The notes under the pieces were generated by a model. It was not told the DNA's origin. It did not search any database and worked only from the letters and a program-made list of their open reading frames with translations. Shown piece by piece: positions 8,581 to 16,487 of a stretch of DNA of 50,570 nt. Origin of the DNA: Candidatus Latescibacterota bacterium (lineage in GTDB: Bacteria; Latescibacterota; UBA2968); NCBI GenBank assembly GCA_022821275.1, contig JAJEDY010000099.1, positions 1 to 50,570 on the forward strand, given 5' to 3'. The position numbers were made by a program, and so were the translations under genes. Position 1 is the stretch's first letter; each line of letters starts with the position of its first letter.

Positions 8581-8638
8581 TGTTTCATATGACACAGTAA
8601 GTGTTTCATTTGAAACAGTAAGTGTGTCATATGAAACA
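8581..8638. promoter_or_regulatory. Three phased 16-bp palindromes, probable enhancer (UAS) for the NtrC-like regulator
   Basis: Palindromes lie at 8581-8596, 8602-8617 and 8623-8638. The middle one is TGTTTCA-TT-TGAAACA, perfect in its 7-bp arms. The outer two are exact reverse complements of each other (TGTTTCATATGACACA and its complement), each with one mismatched pair. Start-to-start distance is 21 bp both times (two helical turns), and the 5-bp spacers are both GTAAG. Centres fall at about -111, -132 and -153 relative to the predicted sigma-54 start, the usual place for enhancer sites of bacterial enhancer-binding proteins. Confidence 0.8.
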
Positions 8639-8684
8639 CTTGAGATAGGAGTGTAACAGGGGGATTATTGGAGATAAAACACAA

Positions 8685-8713
8685 AAAATGCCCTGAATAA
8701 CACAGGGCATTTT
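8685..8713. terminator. Intrinsic terminator behind the response-regulator gene (copy 1 of a dispersed repeat)
   Basis: An 11-bp perfect stem (AAAATGCCCTG / CAGGGCATTTT) with a 7-nt loop. On the minus strand it follows the response-regulator stop (8793) by about 80 nt and precedes the enhancer sites, so it separates the two transcription units. A near-identical copy lies at 15232-15260. Confidence 0.82.
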
Positions 8714-8792
8714 GAAAGGTGGATATAGCACTGGATTGTCTGCAAGTTGCGATAAAAAATAAATGAGTTAAAGGAATGAGACCCGGATCCAC

Positions 8793-10220
8793 TCAAAGCA
8801 ATCCGCACCGTTTCATTCTATACCTCAAAACCATTCTCGAGATACCCAGAATCTCGGCCGCGTGGGCTTGATTCCCACTTGTCCGCCGCAATGCCTCTTG
8901 AATCAGTGCCTTCTCGACTGCGGGCCAATTCATCTGTTCATCGGATAGGGATCGTACCACCTGTTCAACGATACTCTCCGCGGGCATGGATGATGTCTTT
9001 GCGGTCGGGGAACGCTCACCGAAATCAAATCCCAGGTCATCCGCATTGATCTCCCTATCAACGCACAAAATAGCCGCTCGTTCAACCGTATTCTTCAACA
9101 TGCGAACATTACCCGGAAATACCTGCCGCTGGAGAAATTCCTCAGCTTCTTTTGAAAACCTCATCGACGGTTTCCGCAGATCCCGGGCATAATCAGCCAA
9201 AAAGTGTCGCGCCAGAACCAGAATATCCCCCACTCGCTCGCGCAACGGCGGCACCTGTATCACGAATACATTCAACCTGTAATACAGGTCCTCTCTGAAA
9301 TTTCCTTCCTCTACGGCTACAGTAAGTGACCTGTTGGTCGCTGCGACTACGCGCACATCTACCGGGATCTCATCACTACTCCCCACCGGCCGGATGCATC
9401 GCTCTTCCAGCATTCGCAGCAGACGCACCTGCATCTCCAGCGGCATATCCCCGATCTCATCCAAAAACAGCGTACCCCCATCTGCCAGCTCAAAATGCCC
9501 CTTCTGATTTGCCTTCGCGTCCGTAAACGCACCCTCTTTGTGTCCTAAGAACGCGCTCTCAAACAAATTGCCCGGAATAGCAGAACAATTCACGGGAATA
9601 AACGGACCGTGCGCGCGATCGCTCTCGCTATGCACGGCTCGCGCAACCAGTTCCTTCCCCGTACCCGTCTCCCCAACAATCAGCACCGTCGTATGACCAG
9701 TCGCAGCCACCTGCTGGATCTGCGCCTTCATCTTCACAACCACCTCACTCTCCCCTATAATCGCATTCAAACTGTTTCTCTCTCGCTCCTGCGCCTCGAA
9801 CTGATCCAGCCAGGCTTGCACCCTATCCTTCTCTCTGCGAAGTGTCTGGTAGCGCACCGTGCGCTGAATGGCCACATTCAGATCTTCCACCTTGAAGGGT
9901 TTGCTGAAGAAATCAAACGCCCCTTCTCGTAGCGCGCGAAATGCATTCTCGGACTCTTTCACCCCGGTAATCACAATCGCCTCAATCTCAGGAGCAATAG
10001 ACCGCACCCGCCGAAGCACCTCGAATCCATCCATCTTAGGCATCTTCACATCTGTAATCACAATATCCACAGCCTGGCTCTTCACCACCTCCACCGCCTT
10101 CTCCCCATTCGCCGCCTCGATAACCGTATGCCCTCTCGCAATGAGGAACTTCCCAATCGAAGACCGAATATGTGCATCGTCATCAACCACCAGGACCGTC
10201 ATGCTGACCTGCTCATTCAT
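8793..10220 (-). CDS. NtrC-family sigma-54-dependent response regulator
   Basis: 475 residues in the standard three-domain order. The receiver domain (7-122) has the acidic pair DDD, phospho-acceptor Asp in VITDVKMPKMDG, Thr in VITGV and Lys in SKPF. The AAA+ domain (about 150-390) has Walker A GETGTGKE, the sigma-54 contact loop reading GAFTDA instead of GAFTGA, Walker B GGTLFLDEIGD, and the FREDLYYRLNVF and PPLRER blocks. A Fis-type helix-turn-helix (about 435-475, HAAEILGISRMVLRYRMKR) follows. GAFTDA is a frequent variant in this family and does not by itself argue against sigma-54 dependence. SD AGGGGG precedes the ATG. No histidine kinase is adjacent, so it is an orphan regulator. Its gene lies directly upstream of three palindromes and a sigma-54 promoter, which makes the recombinase-ATPase operon its most likely target (inference). 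Confidence 0.95.
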   Translation of the reverse strand: MNEQVSMTVLVVDDDAHIRSSIGKFLIARGHTVIEAANGEKAVEVVKSQAVDIVITDVKMPKMDGFEVLRRVRSIAPEIEAIVITGVKESENAFRALREGAFDFFSKPFKVEDLNVAIQRTVRYQTLRREKDRVQAWLDQFEAQERERNSLNAIIGESEVVVKMKAQIQQVAATGHTTVLIVGETGTGKELVARAVHSESDRAHGPFIPVNCSAIPGNLFESAFLGHKEGAFTDAKANQKGHFELADGGTLFLDEIGDMPLEMQVRLLRMLEERCIRPVGSSDEIPVDVRVVAATNRSLTVAVEEGNFREDLYYRLNVFVIQVPPLRERVGDILVLARHFLADYARDLRKPSMRFSKEAEEFLQRQVFPGNVRMLKNTVERAAILCVDREINADDLGFDFGERSPTAKTSSMPAESIVEQVVRSLSDEQMNWPAVEKALIQEALRRTSGNQAHAAEILGISRMVLRYRMKRCGLL

Positions 10221-10422
10221 TCTTATTTCCCCCTATCATTTGCAAGCGTTTGTTTGAGATTTTGAAAAAATAAGACGGAATTTGCAAAAAGCAAGGTCAC
10301 TCAAATAAAATACGAGCAGATTATGTTCTTGTGCATTTTGATGTTTTTGTGCATCGCGGCAAAAGGTAACAAAATCGAGGAGCGATACAAATTGATTCTG
10401 CGCTACATCATTGTGATAGTAC

Positions 10423-10451
10423 TTGACACTAATAACGCCCTGCGTTATTAT
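10423..10451 (+). promoter_or_regulatory. Promoter and operator of the higBA-like module
   Basis: TTGACA (10423-10428) and TATTAT (10446-10451) are 17 bp apart. Between and over the -10 box lies a perfect 8-bp inverted repeat, AATAACGC-CCT-GCGTTATT (10431-10449), the expected operator for autoregulation by the HigA-like protein. The predicted start falls about 7 nt after the -10 box, at or next to the toxin ATG (10458), so the mRNA may be leaderless. Confidence 0.75.
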
Positions 10452-10457
10452 TTGTAA

Positions 10458-10739
10458 ATGATAGAATCATTCCGAGATAGAGAGACCGAGAGGGTATTCC
10501 TCCGCGAGAGATCGCGGAAATTATCGGGCATACTGGCTCGCTCGGCCCTAAAGAAGCTCCTCCTGTTGGATGCCGCCGATTCGATACAGGACTTGCGGTC
10601 GCCACCTGGTAATCGTCTGGAGAGACTCGCAGGAAATCGAAGCGGCCAGTACAGTATCCGCATAAACGAACAATGGCGTCTTTGCTTTGAATGGAAGGCT
10701 GGACGTGCGATCAACGTGGAGATCGTCGATTACCATTAG
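10458..10739 (+). CDS. higB: HigB-like type II toxin (RelE/ParE superfamily)
   Basis: 93 residues, the normal size of HigB-type mRNA interferases. Recognisable family features are an N-terminal SFRDRETERVF segment, the LLLLDAADSIQDLRSPPGNRLE block (first half shown by LLLDAADSI) and the C-terminal strands QYSIRINEQWRLCFEW and VEIVDYH. These toxins cleave mRNA on the ribosome. The toxin gene precedes the antitoxin gene, with a 9-bp gap, as in other higBA loci. No leader is predicted upstream of its ATG, so initiation may be leaderless. Nearby TA and decayed genes mark this as an accessory region. Confidence 0.93.
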   Translation: MIESFRDRETERVFLRERSRKLSGILARSALKKLLLLDAADSIQDLRSPPGNRLERLAGNRSGQYSIRINEQWRLCFEWKAGRAINVEIVDYH

Positions 10740-10748
10740 GAGGTATCT

Positions 10749-11048
10749 ATGCCTACAATGTCCCCAATTCATCCAGGAGAAATTCTGTTCGAGGAATTTC
10801 TCGAGCCTCTGAAGATTAGTCAGTATCGTCTGGCAAAGGATATTTCAGTGCCACCTCGCCGGATTAACGAGATTGTTCACGGCAAGCGTGCTATTTCGGC
10901 AGACACTGCACTACGGTTGGCGCGCTACTTTGGAACCACAGATCAATTCTGGCTCAATTTGCAAACGCGTTACAATTTGGAATTGGAGAAAGACCGCCTC
11001 GGTGAGCGTTTGGAGGCTGAGGTGCAGGTTTTAGAGCGTCAAGTTTGA
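10749..11048 (+). CDS. higA: HigA-like antitoxin (XRE/HTH family)
   Basis: 99 residues of the HigA/VapI type: HPGEILFEEFLEPLKISQYRLA leads into a helix-turn-helix (about 20-60) with PPRRINEIVHGKRAIS as recognition region, followed by ALRLARYFGTT and FWLNLQ, all hallmark positions of the family. It neutralises the upstream toxin and is expected to bind the inverted repeat at 10431-10449. SD TAGGAGG lies 6 nt before the ATG. The gene converges with the beta-helix protein gene, leaving 11 bp between stops. Confidence 0.95.
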   Translation: MPTMSPIHPGEILFEEFLEPLKISQYRLAKDISVPPRRINEIVHGKRAISADTALRLARYFGTTDQFWLNLQTRYNLELEKDRLGERLEAEVQVLERQV

Positions 11049-11059
11049 GAGACGTCTAA

Positions 11060-13567
11060 TCAGTCTCCGTTTCCGATCTGTGTTCTGGTCGCCACGGCTT
11101 TTATAGCTTCTATGCCCAGGCGGTCTTCGAGTTGTTTCAAATACAAACTGCGCGGCTGGACCTTTCGTCCGTGCGATTCCCAATATCCATCTTCGCGCAC
11201 GTACCAGCCGTCTCGTTTCTCGCCGATACAACCAATGGCGTAATTCTGTGATGTTGGGGGTTTTTGCACGATAAAGCTCTCTGCCTCGCAATTCCACAAT
11301 ACTTTTTGTGCCCCCGCCCAACCGTGGCCGGTGCCCGAACCTTGCCGATCCTGAACATTGATGGCATTGCCGTTCACGGTCACATTGTCAAACAGGGTGC
11401 AAACAGACCACCGGTGATGGGGTCCTGAATCATTATGTGCGATATCCGCCGTGCAATCCAAAAACACATTTGGCCCCGGTACGCGGGCGTGTAGCACATA
11501 ATCGTGGCGCCCCCGTCGGGTATAACACCGTTGCACGAGAGACAATTGCCCGTGGATGGGAAATGAATATCGCCGCCCCCCGGTGATCTGTGATACGGGG
11601 TCGAGACACTGGCTATCCTGCACGGTCATCCATTTTGCCAGATTGCCAATGGTCACACACGCATAGGCAAAGTGTACCGAGGTGATATTGCGCGCCCACG
11701 CATTCTGCACGCGTGAAAATACGACAAAGTTCCAGGCGTGATCTTCATCGATAAACTCATCCTCCCTACTTTCATCTTTTTCGCTGTCATCAAACTCCGA
11801 TACGCCGCGCAAGTTCTCGATGCCGACCTGTTCAATGCGCCCGAGATATTCGTATTTGAGAACCCACCCGCCGCCGTATTCTCGTTCAAATGCATTGCCC
11901 ATGGGCGCGTCGATTGTTATCCGGTTGCCTTCTATGGCAGTTATGGTGCGGTCAAAGCGAAAGTCGTAAGTGCCCGGTTCCCACTGTCGAACGTCGGGGT
12001 GTGACATCTCAATGCGATCCATCCCTATTGCCGCAATCCATTGAGCCGTACTGGGTCGATGCACGAGGATGTCATCGCCAACTGCAAAACCCGAAGCATC
12101 TGCGATGGCGAATGTTTTTGCGCCTACGGGGACATAATCATCTACGATGGCCTGTCGCGTTCCCCCTACCTCTTGCCAGAATGATCTGCCTTCAAACGCG
12201 ATCAATGTGCGCTGTTCTGTTCCCGTTGCAATCAATACCGTGCCGCTTTCACCTTCGCCTTCACCGCGCAGTACAACACCACTTGCCCGAATCTGCAGGG
12301 TTCCGCCAATCCGATATTTTCCGCGCTTGAGTAACAGGGTCCCGCGAAATCCATTGGCACCCAATGCACGTGCAGAAACTTCATCAATTGCCGCTTGCAA
12401 TCGCGCTGTGTCGTCTCCTTGGGTCTGGGGGTGAACGGTTAATACGACTGGCACATCTGGCAGAGCCACACCGCCCCCCATGTACCCGCAGTGCGAGAAG
12501 TCCGGGATGATATTGCCCTTTTCATCCGATATATAGACCAGCCGCCCATCAGGTCCTGGATATACCAGTTTACTGCTCTGAGGTATGTAAGATATCGAAC
12601 TGCTTCGCGTTTGGATAAAATCTGCAACTTGCGCCCAAATTGGGATGGGATGTATGGAAGGGTCGCGTGAGGTGAGAATATCCCGAGGAATTGGCACGCG
12701 AATTCGGGTTGTTCCCGTCTGAATAGTCTGAGTCAACAGGGTCTGCATTTCGGTTCCCACCACAATATTTAATGGTTGTGTGGTAGCGTTTTCAAATGTG
12801 ATGGGTATGTACCACTGCGTGCCATCAGATCCAAACCCAGCGGCGAAAGTGAGAAAATCACCAAAACCGATTTGTCCGTCAGAATCGAGATCGTACACCG
12901 GATCATATCCCGAATCGGTCTGTGATGAACCGAATTTCTGAGCAAAGAGAAGAAAATCAGTGAAGCCAACGGTTCCATTGCCATCAAAATCGAGATGGGC
13001 AATGGAGCCTTTTTCCTGTACTGGCGCGTCAACTTGCCAGGAAAAAGTCTGATCGACGGTTGCAATATGATCGATGAACAGGCGCGCATTTGAATTTTGA
13101 CTGGTTTCTGTTCTGAATGTGATGTATCGCCTGTTGTAATCGGGTTCTCTGCCCCAGATTTCGTGGGGTTTTGCCAGTTCTACTGTGGCAAGTTGCCAGC
13201 CCTGAGGCGGTGTTTGTCCCTCCCAGATCGTATATATGGCTTCCAGGCCACCGCCCAGAGGGTGGTTGCGAACCTTGATTTTGAGGTCTCTCAGGCCATT
13301 GCCTTCTACTTTCCACCAGAAGCTCAGGCTATATCTCTGGGAGATGTCCTGCCCCGTGCTGAAAAAATTGTAGGTAAAGAATTCCGTTTGACCTGCTGGC
13401 GGAGAAGCCGCGATTGCAAAGCGACCCTCCTGGGCATCTCTGGATAACTGTACATTGTTGGACCATCCGGAAAGATTGTCGCAATAGGTCAGGGTTTGCA
13501 CCGGATCGCTGGCAAAGCAAGTACAGGCCCACAGCAATACAATTGTGCAGGTGATGATTGATCGCAT
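11060..13567 (-). CDS. Secreted beta-helix (pectate-lyase-like) protein with paired EF-hand/dockerin-like module
   Basis: 835 residues. A signal peptide (1-19, ending CFAS) is followed by a jelly-roll-like N-terminal domain (about 25-175) resembling carbohydrate-binding modules. Next come two EF-hand-like calcium loops, DFDGNGTVGFTDF and DLDSDGQIGFGDF (about 193-245), a pair that in Latescibacterota and Poribacteria proteins often marks cell-surface or secreted products. The C-terminal half (about 385-835) resembles a right-handed parallel beta-helix: PQTQGDDTARLQAAID and GTLLLKRGKYRI are the pectate-lyase-3-like entry, followed by many short strands with TVQDSQC-like turns. A role in polysaccharide binding or cleavage is inferred; catalytic residues were not identified. 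The EF-hand pair sits in the middle rather than at the C-terminus, where dockerins usually lie. Confidence 0.82.
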   Translation of the reverse strand: MRSIITCTIVLLWACTCFASDPVQTLTYCDNLSGWSNNVQLSRDAQEGRFAIAASPPAGQTEFFTYNFFSTGQDISQRYSLSFWWKVEGNGLRDLKIKVRNHPLGGGLEAIYTIWEGQTPPQGWQLATVELAKPHEIWGREPDYNRRYITFRTETSQNSNARLFIDHIATVDQTFSWQVDAPVQEKGSIAHLDFDGNGTVGFTDFLLFAQKFGSSQTDSGYDPVYDLDSDGQIGFGDFLTFAAGFGSDGTQWYIPITFENATTQPLNIVVGTEMQTLLTQTIQTGTTRIRVPIPRDILTSRDPSIHPIPIWAQVADFIQTRSSSISYIPQSSKLVYPGPDGRLVYISDEKGNIIPDFSHCGYMGGGVALPDVPVVLTVHPQTQGDDTARLQAAIDEVSARALGANGFRGTLLLKRGKYRIGGTLQIRASGVVLRGEGEGESGTVLIATGTEQRTLIAFEGRSFWQEVGGTRQAIVDDYVPVGAKTFAIADASGFAVGDDILVHRPSTAQWIAAIGMDRIEMSHPDVRQWEPGTYDFRFDRTITAIEGNRITIDAPMGNAFEREYGGGWVLKYEYLGRIEQVGIENLRGVSEFDDSEKDESREDEFIDEDHAWNFVVFSRVQNAWARNITSVHFAYACVTIGNLAKWMTVQDSQCLDPVSQITGGRRYSFPIHGQLSLVQRCYTRRGRHDYVLHARVPGPNVFLDCTADIAHNDSGPHHRWSVCTLFDNVTVNGNAINVQDRQGSGTGHGWAGAQKVLWNCEAESFIVQKPPTSQNYAIGCIGEKRDGWYVREDGYWESHGRKVQPRSLYLKQLEDRLGIEAIKAVATRTQIGNGD

Positions 13568-13634
13568 TGTGTATTCTCCTGACCGCTGACAGTTGTTCTA
13601 TCGGCGATTTGCCTGAAATTCCCTTCTAATGTTC

Positions 13635-15104
13635 TTAATCATTTCTTGAAGATAACGCCTCCTGCCCAAATCGCTCAGTAGCCTTTAAGGTCTCGCGCAC
13701 ATCATCCCATGTCGTGGTGTGGTTGACTATGCACAGCCGGAGTGAAAACTTCCCATGCAGAAGCGTCGAGGATATAAAGGCTTTGTCTTCCCAAAACATG
13801 CGAGCGAGTACTGTCTTGTTGATCTCTGTGAGTTCTTCCTCGTCAATAGAGGTGTCGTCAGGATTAATGCGGAAGCATACGATTCCCAGTGACGTGGGGT
13901 TTAACGTCTCCAGTAGCTGGCTCTCACGCACGTATTCTTCCGCCTGAGTGGCCAGTGCCATCCCCTTTGACACGGCTTGCCGAAATGCCTCCATTCCGAA
14001 AGTCTGGACGGACATCCAGACCTTAAGGGCGCGCACTGAGCGACTCAGTTGCAGGCCGCGATCCGAGAAGTTCGGGTGGTTTGCACCCCATATTGTGTCC
14101 TGGAGAATATCGTGCCGAACCGCGAAGGCTTGCTCAAGCGTGCTAAGGTCCTTCACCAGCAGACAACCGGCCTCATAAGGTTGGAAGAACCATTTGTGCG
14201 CATCCAGCCCGATGGAATCTGCCCGTTCGATTCCGCGTAAGAGTTCCTTGCCTTGCTCGGTCACGACAGCGAAGCCGCCGTAAGCAGCGTCAATGTGTAG
14301 CCATATACCTTCTGATTCACAGTAATCTGCCATGGCTTCAATTGGATCAATAGTCCCGGTACTGCTCGTTCCGGCGTTGGCGCACACTGCAATGGGGTTG
14401 AATCCCGCTGCGCGGTCATCGGCTACAGCCTGTGCGAGTGCATCCATGTCCAGGCGGAAGAGGTCGTCGCTCGGTATCAGGCGTATGCACTCTGGGCGAA
14501 CGCCGATAATCCTGGCTGCGCGGATGAGCGCGCTATGGCTCTGGTCGCTCATATACACGGTCACGCACTCGGGGTGATCAGCAGCTTCTCTCGCTGCGAC
14601 AAAGGCGTCAAGGCTGGCCGCAGAGCCTCCGCTTGTGAAAAGCCCACCCGCGCTTTCTGGATAGCCGACCCACTGCCGCAACCAATCAATGACCACCAGT
14701 TCGAGCTGGCTCGGACCACTTCCAACCAGCCAGGTGCATGCGTTGATATTGTACCCGGCGGCCATGAAATCGGCCAGCACCCCAGGCCAGGTGGGCGACG
14801 ACGGTATAAACGCGAAACAGCGCGGGTGGTCCAGTCGCATCGCAACCGGGAGGATTTCGCGTGCGACCTGCTCAATGATCTCCGCTGGGGACCGTCCATC
14901 TTCAGGCGGAGCCTTCATCAACTGTTTCTCGAGACCCTGCCGGAACTCTCCATCCCAGGCTTCTCCCTCGGGCAAGTTTTGGATCCGCTCCACCAAAAGC
15001 TCCGCGGCTTTGTGCGCGAGATCGAGCATGAGTTCGGGGGCCATCTGGAGGCCGTTACCCCCCTCGTCTGAAAATTCTCGTTTTTCCTCACATTTTCCGT
15101 CCAT
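13635..15104 (-). CDS. PLP-dependent aromatic-amino-acid-type decarboxylase (group II)
   Basis: 489 residues, the family's normal length. The pyridoxal-binding Lys304 sits in DAHKWFFQPY, preceded by the HIDAAYGG block (270-277) with the PLP-contacting Asp and Ala. TSGGSAASLDAF (158-168) and the SDQSHSA segment (about 186-192) bind the cofactor phosphate and ring. Members decarboxylate aromatic L-amino acids such as Trp, Phe, Tyr or DOPA; the substrate cannot be assigned here. SD AAGGAGAGGT precedes the ATG at 15104. A sigma-70-like promoter is possible on the minus strand (TTGCAA and TAAATT, 17 bp apart, about 15150-15125). Monocistronic. Confidence 0.93.
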   Translation of the reverse strand: MDGKCEEKREFSDEGGNGLQMAPELMLDLAHKAAELLVERIQNLPEGEAWDGEFRQGLEKQLMKAPPEDGRSPAEIIEQVAREILPVAMRLDHPRCFAFIPSSPTWPGVLADFMAAGYNINACTWLVGSGPSQLELVVIDWLRQWVGYPESAGGLFTSGGSAASLDAFVAAREAADHPECVTVYMSDQSHSALIRAARIIGVRPECIRLIPSDDLFRLDMDALAQAVADDRAAGFNPIAVCANAGTSSTGTIDPIEAMADYCESEGIWLHIDAAYGGFAVVTEQGKELLRGIERADSIGLDAHKWFFQPYEAGCLLVKDLSTLEQAFAVRHDILQDTIWGANHPNFSDRGLQLSRSVRALKVWMSVQTFGMEAFRQAVSKGMALATQAEEYVRESQLLETLNPTSLGIVCFRINPDDTSIDEEELTEINKTVLARMFWEDKAFISSTLLHGKFSLRLCIVNHTTTWDDVRETLKATERFGQEALSSRND

Positions 15105-15408
15105 ACCTCTCCTTATTCTCAGGTTTTTCTATTTTGCAATTTACTCGAAAAAACAGGGGTTTGCAATGGCATTTTGGCGTATAATGAAACAGTTTGATTA
15201 GAATAAGTGAACTATTAGGGAGATTACACAAAAAATGCCCTGAAGAACACAGGGCATTTTGGAGGAAAGAGGACGGCGAGTCGCAGGACGCGACAAACAA
15301 ACCTCCACATTTTATGAGGGCTTGTTTTTATGGAATACGCTGGTACAAAGCGAAGTGCCCGCCTACCCATATTGCCAGCGTTGAAACAGGAGATGTGAGG
15401 CAGGTGCT
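15105..15408. repeat. Gene-free stretch with copy 2 of the dispersed terminator repeat
   Basis: The stretch contains a hairpin at 15232-15260 (stem AAAATGCCCTG / CAGGGCATTTT) that can end the PIN toxin-antitoxin transcript (minus). Together with about 50 flanking bp (15181-15231), it resembles the sequence at 8622-8684, including a GTTTCAT half-site (minus strand, about 15184-15190). Unlike copy 1, no sigma-54 promoter follows it. No gene is seen in the stretch. Confidence 0.7.
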
Positions 15409-15831
15409 CTACTTGGGATCGAGCGTCATCAGAAATTCATGAGGTGGCAATATGTCAATTCCTCGAAAAGGACTTAGAACAATGAGATCTGCATCGCCGC
15501 TGATAATGCAGTCCGCTTTACCATTAACTGCCAGTTCCAAATACTGATCGTCTTTGGGGTCTCGACAAATCTCTATGTGCATTATTATTTCAATAAATGT
15601 TGCGCTTTGAATGAGTGATTGAAGAAATTCCTCGCGTGTTTCTCTTTTCACATAGCGATCAAAACGATCCCTTCGAAGCACCTCTTCTAATTCTTCGACG
15701 ACTGCCTCTGAAAGAAGTAACGCACCTTGATTCAGCGCAATTTTTAATGAACGACCAGATGTTGATTGGGCAAAAAGAAGAGCACTAACAATGACATTCG
15801 TATCGAATACATAACGCGATTTATGTTTCAC
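15409..15831 (-). CDS. PIN-domain toxin of a type II toxin-antitoxin pair (COG1569 type)
   Basis: 140 residues. The acidic residues of the PIN nuclease site are visible: Asp10 in FDTN, Glu in VVEELEEVL (about 46-50), Asp in CRDPKDDQYLELA (about 91) and Asp in ISGDADLI (about 110-112). These VapC-like enzymes cleave RNA using magnesium. The start overlaps the end of the antitoxin gene by 11 bp, the usual antitoxin-first order. The COG1569 subgroup is suggested by the RYVFDTNVIVSALLF start and SEAVVEELEEVL block. Confidence 0.92.
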   Translation of the reverse strand: MKHKSRYVFDTNVIVSALLFAQSTSGRSLKIALNQGALLLSEAVVEELEEVLRRDRFDRYVKRETREEFLQSLIQSATFIEIIMHIEICRDPKDDQYLELAVNGKADCIISGDADLIVLSPFRGIDILPPHEFLMTLDPK

Positions 15832-16048
15832 TAAGCAGTTCTTTCAATATTTCAGGTGTCAAACCATTTTTTCGCGCTTCTTCACTGGCTTCGCGCATAA
15901 TATCTTCAATTGGACGTGCCGGTTTTCTCAAACCACTCAATTGCAGACTTAACAAAACATTTAATTTTTGCCGATCTTGTACTGATGCAGACTGATAAAC
16001 ACGAGCAGCCTCTGGCGTTACGCAAATTGTAATTTCTTGATTTTTCAC
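15821..16048 (-). CDS. Antitoxin partner of the PIN-domain toxin
   Basis: 75 residues, starting with GTG at 16048 behind AAAGG at a 7-nt distance. The N-terminal half ITICVTPEAARVYQ and QDRQKLNVLLSLQL resemble small antitoxins paired with COG1569 PIN toxins. The charged C-terminal tail (MREASEEARKNGLTPEILKELL) is the probable toxin-binding segment, of the kind seen as xxILxELL in many antitoxins. Identification rests mainly on the 11-bp overlap with the toxin gene and on size. Confidence 0.82.
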   Translation of the reverse strand: MKNQEITICVTPEAARVYQSASVQDRQKLNVLLSLQLSGLRKPARPIEDIMREASEEARKNGLTPEILKELLSET

Positions 16049-16238
16049 GTCACAACCTTTCTCTAATTTACCGTCTTGAGTGCGAGTTCATAGCACGCGG
16101 CACATCAGGCCACTCAGAATTATCGCCCCAAATGCGAATGAGATCTTCTATCGTATGAATCATGATAGTCACAGGGCTTCAACTTTGTTATAGACCAAAT
16201 CAATATAAGGAAACTGAGCACACAGGGCAATATCGCAC

Positions 16239-16437
16239 CTATAAATTTTTGTCATAGATGACTATTAAATAATAGAGAGCCGTAAACAGCCACAAAAGAC
16301 AAGCCCCCACATTAGCTGGTGAATCTCGCATCCAAAGCTCGGTTTCAGTCAGCAGGGTGAAGAGCAGACGTTCCCGTGGTTTTGATTTTCGAATCGCCTG
16401 CATCAACCGCTCCAGATCTTTCTTGCAGGATCGGTCG
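16239..16437 (-). pseudogene. Open fragment with a membrane segment, probable gene remnant
   Basis: An open frame of about 65 codons with no good start; the first in-frame ATG gives about 55 residues. It reads LERLMQAIRKSKPRERLLF, then a hydrophobic stretch (GACLLWLFTALYYLIVIY) that could be one membrane helix. I do not recognise a family. It may be the end of a degraded gene. Two further mini-frames of about 28 and 31 codons overlap head to tail on the same strand at about 16255-16072 and have no recognisable content. The rest of 16049-16487 holds nothing I can identify. Confidence 0.3.
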
Positions 16438-16487
16438 TAGATATATAAAATGGGAAAAGAGAATCAACATATCTTGAGGTAGTGACG

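Noticed and set aside
8427-8792. Longer open frame in front of the recombinase-ATPase gene, adding 122 residues
   Set aside because: It would translate the sigma-54 promoter, the palindromes and the terminator hairpin. The ATG at 8426 has a strong AGGAGGG, and the added residues show no domain.
8793-10220. Loss of sigma-54 contact in the response regulator because of GAFTDA
   Set aside because: The variant is frequent in NtrC-type proteins, and all other AAA+ motifs are intact. A perfect sigma-54 promoter lies next to the gene.
16049-16240. Two tiny overlapping minus-strand frames (28 and 31 codons)
   Set aside because: No ribosome binding site for either is convincing and I see no family signature; probably gene debris.
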